Below, in pieces: positions 6,686 to 8,578 of a DNA stretch of 8,578 bases. Every line of letters starts with the position of its first letter. Positions within the stretch are counted from its first letter, which is position 1. The position numbers were made by a program, and so were the translations under genes. The stretch is from Nitrospirota bacterium. Its GTDB lineage: Bacteria; Nitrospirota; Nitrospiria; Nitrospirales; NS-4. The stretch lies in NCBI GenBank assembly GCA_005877565.1, contig VBOK01000167.1, positions 1 through 8,578 of the forward strand, in the 5' to 3' direction. Under the pieces are notes generated by a model, which saw only the letters and a program-made list of their open reading frames with translations, was not told the origin of the DNA and made no database searches.

Positions 6686-8103
6686 AAATCCTGGTCAGCG
6701 ACATCCTCTCCAAGCAAGGGATCGAGATTCTCGAGAAGGCCGGTCTGACCGTCGATGTCAAGACCAAGATGTCGAAAGAGGAACTGCTCCGCGAGCTCAA
6801 GCACTACGACGGCTTGATCGTCCGCAGCGCGACCAAGGTGACGGCCGACGTGATCGCCGCCGCTGGCAAGCTGCGGGTGATCGGCCGGGCCGGGTCCGGC
6901 CTGGACAACGTGGACACCGCGGCGGCGACCAAGCGCGGCATCGTTGTGATGAACACCCCGGGCGGCAACACTGTCACCACCGCCGAGCATACCCTGGCGT
7001 TGATCCTTGCGCTGGCCCGCAAGATCCCGCAGGCCACCGCCTCGATGAAGGGAGGCAAGTGGGAGAAGGACCGGTTCATGGGCGTGGAACTCTACAACAA
7101 AACCCTCGGCATCGTCGGGATGGGCCAGATCGGGAGCCACCTCGCGAAGCTCGCCCAGGGCATGATGATGAGCGTGATCGCCTACGATCCGTACCTCGCT
7201 GAAGAGCGCGCTCGCAAGATCATCAACGAACTGGACCTCTACGAGGCGCTGAAGAGCGGCAAGGTCGCGGGTGCCGCGTTCGACGTGTTTGAAGAGGAGC
7301 CTGTCAAGCCCGGCCACCCGCTGCTGACGCTGGATAACTTCATCTGCACCCCGCACATCGGCGCGTCCACCACCGAAGCCCAGGAAAACGTGGCGGTGGG
7401 GATCGCCGAACAGATCGTGGACTACTTGACGCGCGGCATCGCGCGGGGCGCCATCAACATCCCGTCGGTTCCGGCCGAGATGCTGCCGCGGCTCCAGCCC
7501 TACATCACGCTGGCCGAGAAGCTAGGGCTCCTGCACTCCCAGCTGTACGAGGGCGGGATCGAGCGGGTGACGATCGAGTACAGGGGCGAGGTCGCCGGGG
7601 TCAACGTGGCGCCGCTGACCATCGCTGCACTGAAGGGCCTCCTGACGCCGATCCTGGAGGAGACGATCAACTACGTGAACGCGCCGGTCGTGGCGCGGGA
7701 GCGCGGGATCGAGGTCAAGGAGGTCAAAAGCAGCGATGCGGGCGACTTCACCAGCCTGGTCACGCTCCAGGTGGAGGCTGAGAAGAAGACCAGCCGGATC
7801 GCTGGGGCGCTGTACGGCCGGCAGGATCCACGAATCGTCCAATTGGATTCCTTCCGGGTCGAGATCGTGCCGGAAGGACACATGCTCTTCATCCTGAACC
7901 ACGACCGTCCCGGCGTCATCGGCCAGGTGGGGCAAATCCTCGGCGAACACCAGATCAACATCGCCCGCATGCAGTGTTCGCGGGAAGAGAAGGGGGGCCA
8001 CGCGTTACTCATTGTGGGCGTGGACGCGCCGCTGCCCGCGGAGGTCTTGCGGGCCGTCACAGTCGCGAAGAACATCATCTCGGTCAAGCTCGTTCGTCTC
8101 TAG
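6682..8103 (+). CDS. serA: D-3-phosphoglycerate dehydrogenase with internal in-frame deletion
   Basis: This frame of 473 residues is clearly long-form SerA, which oxidises 3-phosphoglycerate to 3-phosphohydroxypyruvate with NAD, the first step of serine synthesis. Order seen: N-terminal substrate domain with RSATKVT (48-54), GRAGSGLDNVD (68-78) and NTPGGNTVT (91-99); Rossmann motif GMGQIG (146-151) with Asp169 in YDPY; DVFEEEP (201-207) with catalytic Glu206; TPHIGAST (223-230) with catalytic His225; an intervening (ASB-type) domain at about 262-395; and a C-terminal ACT domain (about 400-473, DRPGVIGQVG) that in this family senses serine. Between YLAEERARK (171-179) and IINELDLYEAL (180-190) about 53 residues normal for the family are missing. 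These include the HTPLT-like NAD-contact loop and the NCARGG segment with the catalytic Arg. Adding 53 gives 526, the normal length. The frame is kept, but the enzyme as read should be inactive. It has no strong ribosome site of its own (GAGGAG is 14 nt upstream) and relies on coupling to the gene before. Confidence 0.9.
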   Translation: MKILVSDILSKQGIEILEKAGLTVDVKTKMSKEELLRELKHYDGLIVRSATKVTADVIAAAGKLRVIGRAGSGLDNVDTAAATKRGIVVMNTPGGNTVTTAEHTLALILALARKIPQATASMKGGKWEKDRFMGVELYNKTLGIVGMGQIGSHLAKLAQGMMMSVIAYDPYLAEERARKIINELDLYEALKSGKVAGAAFDVFEEEPVKPGHPLLTLDNFICTPHIGASTTEAQENVAVGIAEQIVDYLTRGIARGAINIPSVPAEMLPRLQPYITLAEKLGLLHSQLYEGGIERVTIEYRGEVAGVNVAPLTIAALKGLLTPILEETINYVNAPVVARERGIEVKEVKSSDAGDFTSLVTLQVEAEKKTSRIAGALYGRQDPRIVQLDSFRVEIVPEGHMLFILNHDRPGVIGQVGQILGEHQINIARMQCSREEKGGHALLIVGVDAPLPAEVLRAVTVAKNIISVKLVRL

Positions 8104-8153
8104 CCGTCCGCGCGGCGCTCGGCAAGACCTCAAGTCCGTTGGTCCGCTGTACG

Positions 8154-8578
8154 ATGACTCGACCTGCCCGCTCTCCGATCCCTCAAGGCGTCGCCACCTT
8201 TCTGCCCGTCGAGGCGGGTGAGAAGCGCGCCGTCGAGGACGTCGTCTTCTCGGTGTTCCGTGAGCACGGGTACCGGGAAGTCATCCCCCCTACCTTCGAG
8301 TACCTGGACATCCTGGCGCCCGGCCTCGACGCCGAACTGATCGAGAAGTCCTACAAAGTGGTGGACCGGGCCACGGGCCGCATCCTGGTCGTACGCCCGG
8401 ATGTCACCGCCCAGATCGCCCGAATGGTGGCGATGGGGATGGTGAACCAGCCGTTTCCCCTGAGGCTTTGTTACAGCGTCAATGTCTTCCGCTACGAGCC
8501 GGAGCACGCGGGCCGCGACCGCGAGATCTTCCAGATCGGGCTCGAATTGATCGGGCCCAAGGGCACGGCAGCCGACGT
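8154..8578 (+). CDS. hisZ: ATP phosphoribosyltransferase regulatory subunit HisZ, partial
   Basis: The first 141 residues are visible; the frame is open at the right edge. HisZ is a paralogue of histidyl-tRNA synthetase that lost charging activity. It forms a complex with short-form HisG to give the first enzyme of histidine synthesis and carries its histidine feedback site. Visible signatures of the class II synthetase fold are GVATFLP (12-18), the N-terminal helix and strand leading to IPPTFEYLDIL (44-54), RPDVTAQIARM (81-91), and motif 2 RLCYSVNVFRYEPEHAGRD (104-122) followed by EIFQIGLELIG (124-134). The wording, such as VTAQIAR and FQIGLELIG, fits HisZ better than HisS; the HisS-specific histidine-binding region lies outside the window, so HisS is not fully excluded. 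The ATG at 8154 follows serA by 50 bp and has no clear ribosome site; a TTG at 8139 in the same frame is an alternative start. It is probably the third gene of the operon. Confidence 0.85.
   Translation, partial: MTRPARSPIPQGVATFLPVEAGEKRAVEDVVFSVFREHGYREVIPPTFEYLDILAPGLDAELIEKSYKVVDRATGRILVVRPDVTAQIARMVAMGMVNQPFPLRLCYSVNVFRYEPEHAGRDREIFQIGLELIGPKGTAAD

Noticed and set aside
6583..7356. A 257-codon minus-strand frame opposite serA
   Set aside because: His/Gly/Arg-rich sequence with no recognisable family; the opposite strand is clearly SerA.

Overview
The window is GC-rich bacterial chromosome carrying ordinary housekeeping genes. The gene content, the wording of the SerA and class V aminotransferase sequences, and the aminotransferase-serA-hisZ order suggest Nitrospirota (Nitrospira-like). 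That assignment comes from memory of family sequences, not a search, and is moderate at best. I see no mobile element, CRISPR array, tRNA or rRNA, and no convincing new multi-gene system.

Left part (1-3082, minus strand): a two-gene unit reads leftwards. A class I SAM-dependent methyltransferase is followed after 20 bp by a large YfhO-like polytopic membrane protein that runs off the left edge. This pairing points to lipid-linked sugar or cell-envelope glycan work. A compact divergent promoter region (about 3083-3194) separates it from a plus-strand gene for a membrane-anchored TPR protein (3195-3962). That gene converges on a minus-strand MltD-like lytic transglycosylase (3985-5071).

Middle (5072-5542): a gap of about 470 bp, AT-rich in its left half, holds a good minus-strand promoter for the transglycosylase, a terminator-like hairpin, a GC-rich inverted repeat, and a TTGACA promoter candidate for the rightward operon.

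Right part (5543-8578, plus strand): a biosynthetic operon of a class V PLP aminotransferase, serA (4-bp ATGA overlap) and hisZ (partial at the right edge). The first two could supply consecutive steps of phosphorylated serine biosynthesis. HisZ is the regulatory partner of short-form HisG in histidine biosynthesis.

The real surprises are damaged genes. SerA is in frame but appears to lack about 53 residues in its NAD-binding domain, including the segment that normally carries the catalytic arginine. The transglycosylase needs a one-base frame change to join its signal peptide to its catalytic domain, and its C-terminal LysM domain stops short. Either these are genuine decay or they are sequence/assembly errors; raw reads would decide.
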